A stretch of 64,000 bases of DNA from CAYPXJ01 sp964414595 (GCA_964414595.1 CAYPXJ010000003.1:1-64000); one strand, 5' to 3'. Shown: positions 26,740 through 36,520, counted from the first letter of the stretch. The notes: a model not told the origin generated them from the sequence alone. Translations and numbers: made by a program.

Positions 26740-27237
26740 ATGCGTATTTTAGGCATTGATCCAGGCCTCCAAAAAACCGGCTGGGGCGTTATCGAAAGCG
26801 AAGGCTCACGGCTGAAATTTATCGCCTGCGGCACGCTGACGAGTGACCCTTCCGCCGCGCTTTCCACGCGTTTGAAAACCCTTTCGCAAGCCCTCGAACA
26901 AGTGCTGATATCCTACCGCCCGGCGGCAGCCGCGATGGAGGAAACCTTCGTCAACAAAAACGCCCTTTCGTCGCTGAAATTAGGCCATGCGCGCGGTGCC
27001 CTGATGGTCACCCTGGCGCAGGCGGGCCTGGACGTAGAGGAATATGCCGCCACTTTAGTGAAAAAATCCGTCTGCGGGGCTGGCCGGGCTGAGAAAGAGC
27101 AAATTGCCCGCATGGTCAAGATGTTACTGCCGCAGGCCGATTTCACCACCCTGGACGCCGCGGACGCCTTGGCCGTCGCCATCTGCCATTCGCAGCACGC
27201 CGCATACCGCAGGCTTGCCGTCCCCGTTTTGTCATAA
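26740..27237 (+). CDS. ruvC: Crossover junction endodeoxyribonuclease RuvC
   Basis: Resolves Holliday junctions. 165 residues with the RNase H-like acidic tetrad: Asp7 in MRILGIDPGLQKTGWG, Glu in MEETFVNKNALSSLKLGHARG, and the final pair in LDAADALAVAICHSQ. Length is standard. It is separated from ruvA by an unrelated gene, which is unusual. No clear ribosome site precedes the ATG; the upstream sequence is half of a repeat element. Confidence 0.95.
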   Translation: MRILGIDPGLQKTGWGVIESEGSRLKFIACGTLTSDPSAALSTRLKTLSQALEQVLISYRPAAAAMEETFVNKNALSSLKLGHARGALMVTLAQAGLDVEEYAATLVKKSVCGAGRAEKEQIARMVKMLLPQADFTTLDAADALAVAICHSQHAAYRRLAVPVLS

Positions 27238-27240
27238 AAC

Positions 27241-27258
27241 TTGTCATAAAACGGTAAC
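27241..27258 (+). promoter_or_regulatory. Pho box (PhoB site) of the gene at 27292
   Basis: TTGTCAT-AAAA-CGGTAAC, with a further TTGTCAT 12 nt upstream (27229-27235). TATCTT begins 10 nt after the box (27269-27274), then AAAGAGGG precedes the ATG. Confidence 0.75.
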
Positions 27259-27291
27259 ATTTTTTTGCTATCTTTTTTCAAAGAGGGTAGC

Positions 27292-28512
27292 ATGAACGAA
27301 GCACAAAAATGGGAAGAATTTGTACGCAAACAGCGCGATGCGCTGCTTGCCGGCGAACCGTTAAAACCTTCCGAGAGCGAAGAAAAAGAAAGCGCGTTGC
27401 GCGCCGTGCTTTCGCACTCTTTTGTGAACGCTAAATTGCCTAACGTCATACCGCAACGTTCTCTCCGCGATGAAATTCATGTGGCGCTAAACAGCATCCA
27501 AAAAGAAAAGGAACTCGCTTCGTTATATGTCGATCTTCTCAATCTGTTTCAGCATTTTGAAACCATTGTTGATGGCAAAGCAGGCACGCTTGAAAAATTG
27601 CAACGCCCTATGGATAACGCCGCGCAAACGTTGCAGGATTTCTGCATCATCATTGCTGAGCTCGGCAAAACAGACCCTCAACTCACGCAATGCGTGAAGC
27701 CGCTGACCTCGCTCGCCAATGAAATTCCGAAACTCTGGCAGCAGGAAAAAATGGATCGCGGCTGGTTGCGCACCACGCAGGCGGAGCTGCAAAAAATCGG
27801 AAATTATTTTCACACTATGGAAGAAACGCTGGAAGAAATTAAACAGGAATTTTCACGCCTCGGTGACGGCACTAGCGAACAAATTTTGCGTAGTTGCATC
27901 ACGCTGGGCAAAGAATTGCGTAAGGGAAACTTAAGCGTTCTGGCATACCACCAGGCGCTTCTGAATAACGGCCCCACCTTAATGAGCAACCTGCTTGCCA
28001 CTATCGACGATTTAGAAACAGCGGGGCTTAGTTTTAGCAATCCCTACAAAGCAAAAGCATCTCTCAAAACGCTGCGTAATTATTTTGAGATCGTGGTTCT
28101 GCCCACATGGGGTTTGCATAAAACCGTGCGACATCTTTGCGATATCGGCCAGAATTATGCCAGCGCCGTTTCCTGGTTTGATGATTATGCGCGAAAGGAA
28201 TTACAAAGTTCGACCTTCCGCCAACTCACGCACATTCTCGATAAATGTGAAGGCACGAACATCGCCACTCTTGAAGTAAGCGATCTCAAAACAGTTGAAA
28301 ATGCTTTCACCTTGCTTGAACGTAGCCTACCGAAACTGGAAAACAATAGGGCTTTGCTGGCAATCGGTTACCCTTCGGTGAATATTGGGCATCAGCTTGC
28401 GGGGTTGCAAACCGCAATGACTACCTACAAACAAAATATCGAAGATTATATCGATCTCGCCCAGCTCGCCTTGAAGCGCATTCGGGAAGAATCCGCCGGG
28501 CCCAGCATCTAA
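27292..28512 (+). CDS. Hypothetical coiled-coil protein between ruvC and ruvA, with its own Pho box
   Basis: 406 residues from ATG 27292, chosen for the AAAGAGGG ribosome site; an upstream in-frame start at 27265 falls in the promoter. The protein is nearly all helical with heptad-like stretches (for example about 150-200) and has no signal peptide or membrane helix. No domain recognised. Its own promoter signals suggest insertion into the ruv block as an independent unit responding to phosphate. Confidence 0.75.
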   Translation: MNEAQKWEEFVRKQRDALLAGEPLKPSESEEKESALRAVLSHSFVNAKLPNVIPQRSLRDEIHVALNSIQKEKELASLYVDLLNLFQHFETIVDGKAGTLEKLQRPMDNAAQTLQDFCIIIAELGKTDPQLTQCVKPLTSLANEIPKLWQQEKMDRGWLRTTQAELQKIGNYFHTMEETLEEIKQEFSRLGDGTSEQILRSCITLGKELRKGNLSVLAYHQALLNNGPTLMSNLLATIDDLETAGLSFSNPYKAKASLKTLRNYFEIVVLPTWGLHKTVRHLCDIGQNYASAVSWFDDYARKELQSSTFRQLTHILDKCEGTNIATLEVSDLKTVENAFTLLERSLPKLENNRALLAIGYPSVNIGHQLAGLQTAMTTYKQNIEDYIDLAQLALKRIREESAGPSI

Positions 28513-28555
28513 ACTCCCCCTCGACTCTCGCCGCTGATCCCTCTATTCTGGCAGT

Positions 28556-29161
28556 ATGTTTGGCAAACTAAGCGGCATTGTTGATAGCATCGAAGAAAAT
28601 CTCGTCCTCCTCAACGTAGGCGGCGCGGGATACGAAATTTTTTGCGCCTCGCGCACGCTTTCGGCGCTTGAGCCCGGCGCCGCCGCCGCGCTCATTATCG
28701 AAACGCATGTGCGCGAGGATCATATTCACCTCTATGGTTTTGCATCGCGCGAAGAACGCCAATGGTTCCGTGAACTGATGACCGTCAAAGGCGTGGGCGC
28801 AAAAACCGCCCTCTCCATTCTTTCCGTGCTTGCGCCGCCGCAACTCATCGCCGCGATTCAGGCGCAAGATAAAGCGTCGTTTACGCAAATCAGCGGCATC
28901 GGCACCAAGGGCGCGGAACGCATCCTCACCGAACTCAAACAGAAAGCCGCTTCGCACGCCACGAGCAATATCACGCTGCATCCGGCGGCGAAATCCGGCG
29001 GCAAATCCGACACGACGCTCAGCGACGTCGTCACCGCGCTTTCCGGCCTCGGTTTCAACCGCGTGCAGGCCTACACCATCGCCGCGTCGCTCCTTTCCAA
29101 ACAGCCCTCGCTTTCCGCTGAAGAACTGATTCGCTTGAGCCTGAAGGAACTCGCCGCATGA
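28556..29161 (+). CDS. ruvA: Holliday junction branch migration protein RuvA
   Basis: 201 residues with the three RuvA domains: an OB-fold N-terminus (MFGKLSGIVDSIEENLVLLNVGGAGYEI), two helix-hairpin-helix motifs (TVKGVGAKTALSIL and QISGIGTKGAERILTEL), a flexible acidic/Ala linker, and a C-terminal RuvB-binding domain (DVVTALSGLGFNRVQA). Binds the four-way junction as a tetramer. Its stop overlaps the ruvB start (ATGA). Confidence 0.96.
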   Translation: MFGKLSGIVDSIEENLVLLNVGGAGYEIFCASRTLSALEPGAAAALIIETHVREDHIHLYGFASREERQWFRELMTVKGVGAKTALSILSVLAPPQLIAAIQAQDKASFTQISGIGTKGAERILTELKQKAASHATSNITLHPAAKSGGKSDTTLSDVVTALSGLGFNRVQAYTIAASLLSKQPSLSAEELIRLSLKELAA

Positions 29162-30163
29162 CGCGCACCATTTCCGCCACCGAGCAAATCGAAGACAAAC
29201 AAGAGGCGAGTCTCCGCCCAGCAAACGGCGAAAAAAAATCTGCAGGTCTTTATCGACGCGGCGAAAAATCGTAAACAATCGCTCGATCACGTCTTGTTTC
29301 ACGGCCCGCCGGGCCTGGGTAAAACCACGCTCGCGCAAATCGTTTCGCGCGAGCTTGGCGTAAATTTCCGTTCCACTTCCGGCCCGATTCTCACCAAGGC
29401 CGGCGACCTCGCGGCGATACTCACCAATCTGCAGGCGGGCGACGTCTTATTCATCGACGAGATTCACCGCATGCAATCGAGCGTTGAGGAAATGCTTTAC
29501 CCCGCGATGGAAGATTTCGCGCTCGATCTCATCATCGGCGAAGGCCCCGCCGCGCGATCCTTACGCATCGATCTGCCGCGCTTCACGCTCATTGGCGCCA
29601 CCACGCGCCTCGGCCTTATTTCGAACCCGCTGCGCGATCGTTTCGGCATTCCGCTGCGGCTGGAGTTTTACGCGCCGGAGGAGCTGGTGAAAGTCATCAC
29701 CCGTGCCGCCGGTTTGCTCGGCGCACACATTACACCGGAAGGCGCGATGGAAATCGCCCGCCGTTCGCGCGGCACACCGCGTATTGCCGTGCGGCTGCTC
29801 AAACGCGTGTGGGATTTTGCCTCCGTCGGCACCACCAAAACCATCGATCAAAAACTCGCCGATGGATCACTGCTGGAACTCGAAGTCGATGGCTTGGGCC
29901 TGGATAGCGCTGATCGTCGCTATCTGCGTTTCATCGCCGAGCATTATAATGGCGGCCCGGTGGGTATTGAAACCGTCGCAGCGGGGCTTTCGGAGCAGCG
30001 CGATGTGCTCGAAGAAACCATCGAGCCCTATCTCATGCAGACGGGTTTTGTCAGCCGTACACCGCGCGGCCGTATGCTAACCCCACGCGCTTTTGAACAT
30101 CTGGGCCTGAAAGCACCGGCACGCTCTGCAGAACAGATGGCGTTACTCGATACAGAAAATTAG
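29158..30163 (+). pseudogene. ruvB: RuvB helicase gene with N-terminal deletion and frameshift
   Basis: From ATG 29158 (overlapping the ruvA stop) the frame reads MTRTISATEQIEDKQEASLRP, a normal RuvB beginning, then goes out of frame and stops at 29275. In a different frame QTAKKNLQVFIDAAKNRKQ then DHVLFHGPPGLGKTTLAQI continues to 30163 with intact Walker A, Walker B (DEIH), sensor GATTRLG and the C-terminal winged helix. Between them the family's conserved segment ending in F-x-G-Q is missing, consistent with loss of roughly 26 bases near 29219. An A8 run at 29231-29238 is an alternative place for a slip, but that alone would not restore the missing residues. Either a real loss of RuvB or an assembly error; a start at TTG 29294 would remove the N-terminal part before Walker A. 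Confidence 0.8.
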
Positions 30164-30193
30164 CGATTTGTTTGGCTAAACGAAATTCTCCAT

Positions 30194-30314
30194 AAATTCG
30201 CTAAGCTGAGACAGATGCGTAGGGGTTTTTTTGACCCGAAGCGCAGCGTACACAAAAGTACGTGAGCATCGGAAGCAAAAAAATTCAAGCAAGCTGTCCA
30301 GCTTAGTAGAATTT
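30194..30314. repeat. CTAG-arm palindromic element, full copy
   Basis: Arms AAATTC-G-CTAAGCTGAGACA / TGTCCAGCTTAG-TA-GAATTT: here CTAG is CTAA and the partner is TTAG, a compensatory change. Core CCGA-AGC...CGTAC-ACAAAA-GTACG...GCATCGG. Right end touches the GST stop codon. Confidence 0.88.
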
Positions 30315-30910
30315 CAATTCGGCGCCGTTTTTTGCATCGATTCGCGCTTCATGGCTTTTTCATACCACGCGGCAAGTTGCTTATAATTTTCTTTCCACTT
30401 TAACTGCCCGTGACGATAAGTGATGTAACCCAGCGCGCAGGCTAGCGTCACCTGGTCGATCGTGAAGGCGTCGGTAAGGCTCGGCAGCGATTTTTCCATC
30501 TCTTTAAGCGTACGCATGATGGCATCTTCCTGGCGCGTAATCCACACATCCCAGCGCAGATTTTCCGGCCGGCGCATCGTTTCGTACGCAAGTTTCACCG
30601 CCGCATCCATCACACCGATGGCCAGCGCTTCGCGCGCGAGAACGCCCGTGCGCACGTCCGGGCGAAGCGGGTAAAATACCGGCTGCGGATTCACCATTTC
30701 GAAAAATTCACAAATCATCGCGCTATCGCAAATGCTGTTGCCGCTTTGCAAAACGAGCGCGGGAATTTTGCATAAGGGATTTACAGCGAGTAAATCCGGT
30801 GGATTATCAAATGTCGCCACCGGTTTAAGCTCGAGCGGAATATTTTTTTCCATCGCCACCACGCGCGCTTTGCGTGAATAGGGCGAGGCATCGGAATAAT
30901 AAAGTTGCAT
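30314..30910 (-). CDS. Glutathione S-transferase family protein
   Basis: 198 residues from ATG 30910 (MQLYYSDASPYSRKARVV), a thioredoxin-fold N-domain with S-P-Y-S as in zeta/YfcF-like bacterial GSTs, then PLCKIPALVLQSG with the cis-Pro, ICDSAMICEFFE with the glutathione gamma-Glu-binding Asp-Ser, and a helical C-domain. The longer ORF to 30985 overlaps the divergent ybgC gene and is rejected. Substrate unknown. Confidence 0.88.
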   Translation of the reverse strand: MQLYYSDASPYSRKARVVAMEKNIPLELKPVATFDNPPDLLAVNPLCKIPALVLQSGNSICDSAMICEFFEMVNPQPVFYPLRPDVRTGVLAREALAIGVMDAAVKLAYETMRRPENLRWDVWITRQEDAIMRTLKEMEKSLPSLTDAFTIDQVTLACALGYITYRHGQLKWKENYKQLAAWYEKAMKRESMQKTAPN

Positions 30911-30970
30911 AATTTGTCCTTTGAGTTTCGCATTGGAATATACTGCGATACGCGCTAACCTACAACCGCT

Positions 30971-31363
30971 ATGCCACATCATCACCTTGTTCGCGTGTAT
31001 TACGAAGATACCGATGCCGGTGGCGTGGTGTATTACGCCAATTATCTGAAATATGCCGAGCGCGCCCGCACCGAATTACTACGCAAACACGGTGTCGAAC
31101 AGCGTGCACTTGCTGCCAGCGACGATGTGCTTTTCGTAGTCAAAGATGTGCATCTCACACTTCATAAACCGGCCTTTCTGGATGACGAGTTGACTATCGC
31201 AACAACGCCAACCGTGGTGCGCGGTGCATCGATTCATATGGAGCAGAAAATTTTTCGCGGCGCCGAATTGCTCGCCGATTTCTCGGTGATGATTGTATGT
31301 GTGAATGCGGTGCTGAAACCGAAACGGATTCCTGATTCCATCAAAAATATTTTTAGCAAATAA
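30971..31363 (+). CDS. ybgC: Acyl-CoA thioesterase, YbgC/Tol-Pal type
   Basis: 130-residue hot-dog fold protein. RVYYEDTDAGGVVYYANYLKYAERARTE holds the catalytic Asp and the family signature; it hydrolyses short or acyl-ACP thioesters at the cytoplasmic face and is usually linked to the tol-pal operon. In many proteobacteria ybgC follows ruvB and precedes tolQ, so the order fits up to here, but tolQ is absent; a pair of repeat elements and gdh follow. Confidence 0.93.
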   Translation: MPHHHLVRVYYEDTDAGGVVYYANYLKYAERARTELLRKHGVEQRALAASDDVLFVVKDVHLTLHKPAFLDDELTIATTPTVVRGASIHMEQKIFRGAELLADFSVMIVCVNAVLKPKRIPDSIKNIFSK

Positions 31364-31440
31364 ATTCGCTAGGCTTAGCCAGATACGAAGGAGTTTTTTA
31401 GCAGCGGAGCGCAAGCGTACATTTTACACACCTTAGTAGA
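31362..31440. repeat. CTAG-arm palindromic element with internal deletion
   Basis: Left arm AAATTC-G-CTAGGCTTAGCCAGATACG and left core through GCGTACA are present, then sequence jumps to CTTAG-TA-GAG. The right half of the core is lost. Left end touches the ybgC stop; the next copy starts immediately. Confidence 0.75.
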
Positions 31441-31441
31441 G

Positions 31442-31560
31442 AACTCGCTAGGACGTGGCAGCCAGGCAGGATTTTCGAGCATCGCAGCGGAATGTACACG
31501 ATTGGTACATGAGCAGCGAAGCGCAGAAAATTCAACGGAGATGCCCGTCCTAGTAGAGTT
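31442..31560. repeat. CTAG-arm palindromic element, full copy
   Basis: Arms AACTC-G-CTAGGACGTGGCA / TGCCCGTCCTAG-TA-GAGTT, core TGTAC-ACGATTG-GTACA. Tandem with the preceding truncated copy. Its right arm reaches the stop codon of the glutamate dehydrogenase gene. Confidence 0.88.
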
Positions 31561-34500
31561 TAAACCGGAAAGAGTTCTTCGACCCGGCGGGAAGAGACTT
31601 GCAACATCGCCGCATCGATATATTCGTTGGCGCGGAGATCGTTGATGAAAGCGTCGTAGCGCTGCACATCTTTGGCGTAAGTCTCGATCCAGCGCGTGAT
31701 CGCTTCGCCACAACTTTTGCTATCGCAGCCGAGTTTGATCACTTCGGCGGTCAGGCGCATTTGCTGATCGTAGAAACCATGAATGAGCGTTTTTTGCGCC
31801 ATGCGCTTCCAATAATTATCGGCGGTGAGTTGCCGCGCGGATTGGCGCAGCGAGCTGAAACCGAAACGCGTACCGAGCTGATAATACACTTCCGCAATCA
31901 CGCGCAGGCTTAAGGTTTTCTTGCCCGTTTGGTGGCGCAACACGTAAAGAATTTCGCACGCGGAAGAAAGCGCTTCCAGGCTGGCGAATTTCTTCGCCAT
32001 CACATCCGGCACGCCGATTTTTTGGAAATGTTCGAATTTTAATTCGTAGGTTTTTTTCGCCATCTCGCCCATCACGTGATGCAGATAGGAAGCAAGTTCG
32101 ATAATGCCCGGGCGGAAATCCTCCACCGCGCGCGCCACATCGATCGGCTGCTGCAAATGGCTGAGGAACCAGAGCGTCGATCGCTCGGCAAGCGCACCCA
32201 CTTCGTTAAACAGCGCCAGCTGCGCCGCCGCCGGAATTTTGCCGCTCATCGCCTCAATATCTTCCCACAGCCCATCCAGCCCGAAACTCTCGCGCGCAAT
32301 CGTATAAGCGCGCACGATATCGGCCACCGCATTGCCCGTTTCATCCGCCATCATATGCGCAAAAGTCGGGCCCATGCGATTGACGATCGCGTTAGTGAGC
32401 GAGGTCGCCACAATCTCGCGGCGCAGCGCATGACGCGCGATATCGCTCGCGAATTTCTTCTGCATTTCTTTCGGGAAATAAAGCAGCAGATCTTTATTAT
32501 AAAAAACATTATCCGGCAGATCGGTTGCCAAAATGCGCTCGTAAATATCGAGTTTTGCGTAAGCGAGCAGCACCGCGATTTCCGCGCGCGTCAGCCCTAC
32601 TTTTTGCATATGGAGTTGCACGAAACCTTCTTCGTCCGGCAAAAATTCTACCGCACGATTCAGCTTGCCTTCTTTTTCCAATTTATGCGTCAAGCGCTGC
32701 ATCGGCTCAAGGCCGGCATAGCCCTGCTGATGCGCAACCGTAATCGCCTGCGTCTGCAAAATATTATCGCGTAGCACGAGATGTTCCACCTCATCCTGCA
32801 TCGCGACGAGCAACTGATTGCGCTTCACAATCGTCAGCGCTTTTCGCTGCAGCACCGGCGTGAATGCAATTTTGATATTCACCTCATGATCCGAACAATC
32901 CACGCCCGCGGAATTATCGATCGCATCGGTGTTGATGCGACCGCCATTTTTGCCGTATTCGATGCGCGCAAATTGCGTGAAACCGAGATTGCCGCCCTCG
33001 CCCACCACGCGCACTTTCAGCTCGTCGGCATTGACGCGAATCGTATCGTTCGCGCGGTCGCCCACCGCTTCGTGCGATTCGTCGGAAGCCTTCACAAACG
33101 TGCCGATACCACCGTTCCACAATAAATCCGCATCCATTGTCAGCACAGCGCGAATCAGCGCATCCGGCGTCATGTTATCGGCGCGCACGCCGAGCATTTT
33201 TTTGATCTCCGGCGAAAGCGAAACGCTCTTCGCGCTGCGCTCAAAAATACCGCCGCCTTTCGAAATCAACTCCGCCTTGTAATCGGCCCAACCGGCGCGC
33301 GGCATACCAAATAAACGCTTGCGCTCGACAAAACTTTTCGCCGGATCCGGGTTCGGATCTAAAAACACATGCTGGTGATTAAATGCCGCAACAAGTTTGA
33401 TTTTATCCGAAAGCAACATGCCGTTGCCGAACACGTCGCCAGACATGCCGCCAATGCCAATCACCGTAAACGGCTCGTTCATGCTGCGGCCCATTTCGGC
33501 GAAATGCCGCGTCACAGAAATCCACGCGCCCTTCGCCGTAATCGCCATTTTTTTGTGGTCATAACCCGCCGAGCCGCCGGACGCAAACGCATCGCCGAGC
33601 CAGAAACCATACTCTGCGGAAACGCCGTTGGCCGTATCGGAAAATGTCGCCGTACCTTTATCCGCCGCGACGACGAGATACGGATCATCCTCATCGTAAC
33701 GCACCACGTCTTTCGGCGGCACGACTTTGCCCTGCACCAAATTATCCGTTACATCGAGCAGGCCGCGCAAAAATGTTTTGTAACAATGAATGCCTTCTTG
33801 TTGAAAGGCGTCGCTTTCTTTCGGCGGACGTTTCACCACGAAACCGCCTTTCGAACCGACCGGCACAATCACCGTATTTTTCACCTGCTGCGCTTTCATC
33901 AAGCCAAGAATTTCGGTGCGGAAATCATCCGGGCGATCACTCCAACGGAGTCCTCCGCGCGCCACTTTTCCGCCGCGCAAATGAATGCCTTCAACGCGAT
34001 AATCATAGACAAAAATCTCGCGGAAAGGCCGCGGCAACGGCAGATCCGGCACCGCTTGTGAATTAAATTTGAGCGAAATATAGGATTTGGAAAAACCATC
34101 CGCGCCCTTCTGGAAAAAATTCGTGCGCAGTGTCGCGCGCATCGTATCCATCAAGCGGCGAATAATGCGATCATCGGCCGCACTTTTCACTTCCGAAAGC
34201 AGCGCCTCGATCTGCGCGATCACCGTCTCCGATTTTTTCTGTCGCGCGGCCTTCACATCGCCTTTCGTCTCAAATTTCGGATCGAACAACACATGGAAAA
34301 GTTGCGCGAGCATTTTCGCAATCGCCGGATAACGCGCAAGCGCACGCGCCAGATAATCATGGCTGAACGCAAAGCCCGTTTGGCGCAAATATTTTACATA
34401 CGCACGCAGAATTTCGATATCGCGCGAGAGCATTCCCGCACGCAGCACCAAACTATTCAGCGCATCATTTTCGAGTTGCCGCGACCAGAGCAGATAGAGC

Positions 34501-36464
34501 ACGCGCTCAAATTCTTCCTTAATTTGCGTGAGCGGGCAGCGCGGCGTTTCTTCCGCTTTCACGCCTTCAATGGGCGCGAGTTGCAAACGGAAATGATGCA
34601 GATGCACGCCCTCTTTATAATGCAGCGGCTTGACGAGGAACGTCATGCCGTCCACCACCGAAAAACCCATATGCTCAAGCATCGGCAGAATTTCGGAAAG
34701 CATAATTTGCCGCGTCGGATGATAGAGTTTCAGCTGATAGGCGAGCTGATTATCTTCCTGCAGTTGATAGAGATCGAGCGCGATTTCCGGATCGGTCGGA
34801 TCGCGATCAATCACCGCTTCCATTTTTTCAATATCGCGATACGTACCGCTAAAATGATACCGGCTCTTGAACGATTCCGGGAAGCCGTCGCGGTAGCGAT
34901 GGAACATTTGCGCACCGGCGCGTTCGCCCAGGCGATCGATAATACATTCCTGCAAACCTTCCACCCAGCTCGAGGTCACTTCTTCAATCTTGCGATCGAT
35001 CGCGGGAATATTCACCTTCGCGATCTCGCCGCTATCCATGCGAATAATGAGATGCAAACGCGCAATCGGCGAATCGGTAATCTGCGTATAATGATCCGTC
35101 ACCGTGCCGTGATAGGCCTGCTCGAGAATTTTCTGAATGCGCAGACGCGCCAGCGTATTAAAGCGCTCGCGCGGCACAAAAATCAGCGCGCTGACAAAAC
35201 GTTTATACGCATCCGGCCGCACGAACACACGCACGCGCGGGCATTTTTCCAAATCGATAATGCCCAAACAAAATTTCAGCAGCTCATCGACAGAAATTTG
35301 GAAAAGTTCGTCGCGTGGGAAATTATCCAGCACCGCCATCAACGCTTTGGCGTTATGGCTGCGGCGCACGAAATCCGCACGCGAAAATACTTCGTTGATT
35401 TTCTCGCGCACCAGCGGGATTTCTTTCGCGCTCTGGTAATAGACGCTCGACGTAAACAAACCCAGGAACCGCGTTTCGCGCACCACATTTCCCTGCTTGT
35501 CGTAATGTTTGAAGCCGAGATAATCCATATGCACCGGCCGATGCACTTTTGATTTGCGCGTTGATTTCGTCACCTGCAGCGGCTCGCCCGCAGCCTTATC
35601 GGCCAAAATGGCAGAAGGCGAAAGCGCTTCCAGGCCTAAAATTTCTTTCTTAAAATGCGGCGAACTGAAAATCCCGAGCTCGGAACTTTCGATCACTTCA
35701 TACGATTTCTGCAAAACTTTATGGCCGTTTTTACCAACCGGTTTTGTCACCACTTTATAATCACGCGCACCGAGGAAAATATAATGATCGTCCTCAATCC
35801 ACGTAATAAATTCACGAATGCGCTTAATGGCGTCGGCATCCAAATGCGGCATCATTTCCTCAAGCCGCGTGGAAACCTGACGCATCTTCAGCGTCATATC
35901 TTTCCAATCCTGCACCGCGAAATGCACAAGGTCGAGCACCTGCATCAAATCGCGCTCGAGTTTTTTGCGCGCGCGCTCTTCGCTCAAATGAATAATCTGA
36001 ATATGAATCAGCGAATCCACGTGCGAAGCGCGCTTGTCTTCCACCTCGGGATAAATTTTTTCTACCACGCCGCTGCTATTGCGCTTCGCCGCCACGATGG
36101 GGTGAATCACCGTGTAGATTCGATAACCTTGTTGATTCAGCTCCGCCGTCACCGAATCCAGGAGGAACGGCATATCCGGCCCGACAATTTCAATCACCGT
36201 GCGGTCGGATTCCCAGCCGTCATTTTTCAGGGTCGGGTTAAAAATGCGGATTTTACGCTTCGGCGCGGCCTTGTGAAAAAATTTATAGGACGAAAGCGCC
36301 TGCGTGAAACGCAATTTCGGATCCGCATGCTCAAGAATCGAGAGCGACACATTCTGGTAATAATAATGGATAAAATCCTTCACCAGCTGATTCGCAGCCT
36401 TGCCGCCGCTTTTCAGGATGATATCAATATGGCGTTGGATGGATTGCTGATATGGGTCTGGCAT
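31560..36464 (-). CDS. gdhB: NAD-specific glutamate dehydrogenase, large (180-kDa) type
   Basis: Oxidatively deaminates glutamate to 2-oxoglutarate. About 1634 residues, the size of the L_180 class found in alphaproteobacteria and actinobacteria. An N-terminal ACT-like regulatory half (e.g. VIEIVGPDMPFLLDSVTAEL, about 70-110; a second region near 400-500) precedes the catalytic domain with KNTVIVPVGSKGGFVVKRPP (about 895) and the NAD domain GGMSGDVFGNGMLLS (about 1043). A long helical C-terminus follows. ATG 36464 is chosen over an in-frame TTG 12 nt upstream. Single-gene unit ending at a repeat element. Confidence 0.96.
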   Translation of the reverse strand: MPDPYQQSIQRHIDIILKSGGKAANQLVKDFIHYYYQNVSLSILEHADPKLRFTQALSSYKFFHKAAPKRKIRIFNPTLKNDGWESDRTVIEIVGPDMPFLLDSVTAELNQQGYRIYTVIHPIVAAKRNSSGVVEKIYPEVEDKRASHVDSLIHIQIIHLSEERARKKLERDLMQVLDLVHFAVQDWKDMTLKMRQVSTRLEEMMPHLDADAIKRIREFITWIEDDHYIFLGARDYKVVTKPVGKNGHKVLQKSYEVIESSELGIFSSPHFKKEILGLEALSPSAILADKAAGEPLQVTKSTRKSKVHRPVHMDYLGFKHYDKQGNVVRETRFLGLFTSSVYYQSAKEIPLVREKINEVFSRADFVRRSHNAKALMAVLDNFPRDELFQISVDELLKFCLGIIDLEKCPRVRVFVRPDAYKRFVSALIFVPRERFNTLARLRIQKILEQAYHGTVTDHYTQITDSPIARLHLIIRMDSGEIAKVNIPAIDRKIEEVTSSWVEGLQECIIDRLGERAGAQMFHRYRDGFPESFKSRYHFSGTYRDIEKMEAVIDRDPTDPEIALDLYQLQEDNQLAYQLKLYHPTRQIMLSEILPMLEHMGFSVVDGMTFLVKPLHYKEGVHLHHFRLQLAPIEGVKAEETPRCPLTQIKEEFERVLYLLWSRQLENDALNSLVLRAGMLSRDIEILRAYVKYLRQTGFAFSHDYLARALARYPAIAKMLAQLFHVLFDPKFETKGDVKAARQKKSETVIAQIEALLSEVKSAADDRIIRRLMDTMRATLRTNFFQKGADGFSKSYISLKFNSQAVPDLPLPRPFREIFVYDYRVEGIHLRGGKVARGGLRWSDRPDDFRTEILGLMKAQQVKNTVIVPVGSKGGFVVKRPPKESDAFQQEGIHCYKTFLRGLLDVTDNLVQGKVVPPKDVVRYDEDDPYLVVAADKGTATFSDTANGVSAEYGFWLGDAFASGGSAGYDHKKMAITAKGAWISVTRHFAEMGRSMNEPFTVIGIGGMSGDVFGNGMLLSDKIKLVAAFNHQHVFLDPNPDPAKSFVERKRLFGMPRAGWADYKAELISKGGGIFERSAKSVSLSPEIKKMLGVRADNMTPDALIRAVLTMDADLLWNGGIGTFVKASDESHEAVGDRANDTIRVNADELKVRVVGEGGNLGFTQFARIEYGKNGGRINTDAIDNSAGVDCSDHEVNIKIAFTPVLQRKALTIVKRNQLLVAMQDEVEHLVLRDNILQTQAITVAHQQGYAGLEPMQRLTHKLEKEGKLNRAVEFLPDEEGFVQLHMQKVGLTRAEIAVLLAYAKLDIYERILATDLPDNVFYNKDLLLYFPKEMQKKFASDIARHALRREIVATSLTNAIVNRMGPTFAHMMADETGNAVADIVRAYTIARESFGLDGLWEDIEAMSGKIPAAAQLALFNEVGALAERSTLWFLSHLQQPIDVARAVEDFRPGIIELASYLHHVMGEMAKKTYELKFEHFQKIGVPDVMAKKFASLEALSSACEILYVLRHQTGKKTLSLRVIAEVYYQLGTRFGFSSLRQSARQLTADNYWKRMAQKTLIHGFYDQQMRLTAEVIKLGCDSKSCGEAITRWIETYAKDVQRYDAFINDLRANEYIDAAMLQVSSRRVEELFPV

Positions 36465-36520
36465 AGAATCGCTCAAGGGGAGGTTGCCTCAAGGCTTGCA
36501 CTTCTTTACAGTAAACGGCC

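Noticed and set aside
34293..35552. 419-codon open frame antisense to the glutamate dehydrogenase gene
   Set aside because: It lies wholly opposite gdhB, is very rich in His, Arg and Phe as expected from a shadow of a coding frame, and has no ribosome site or homology-like motif.
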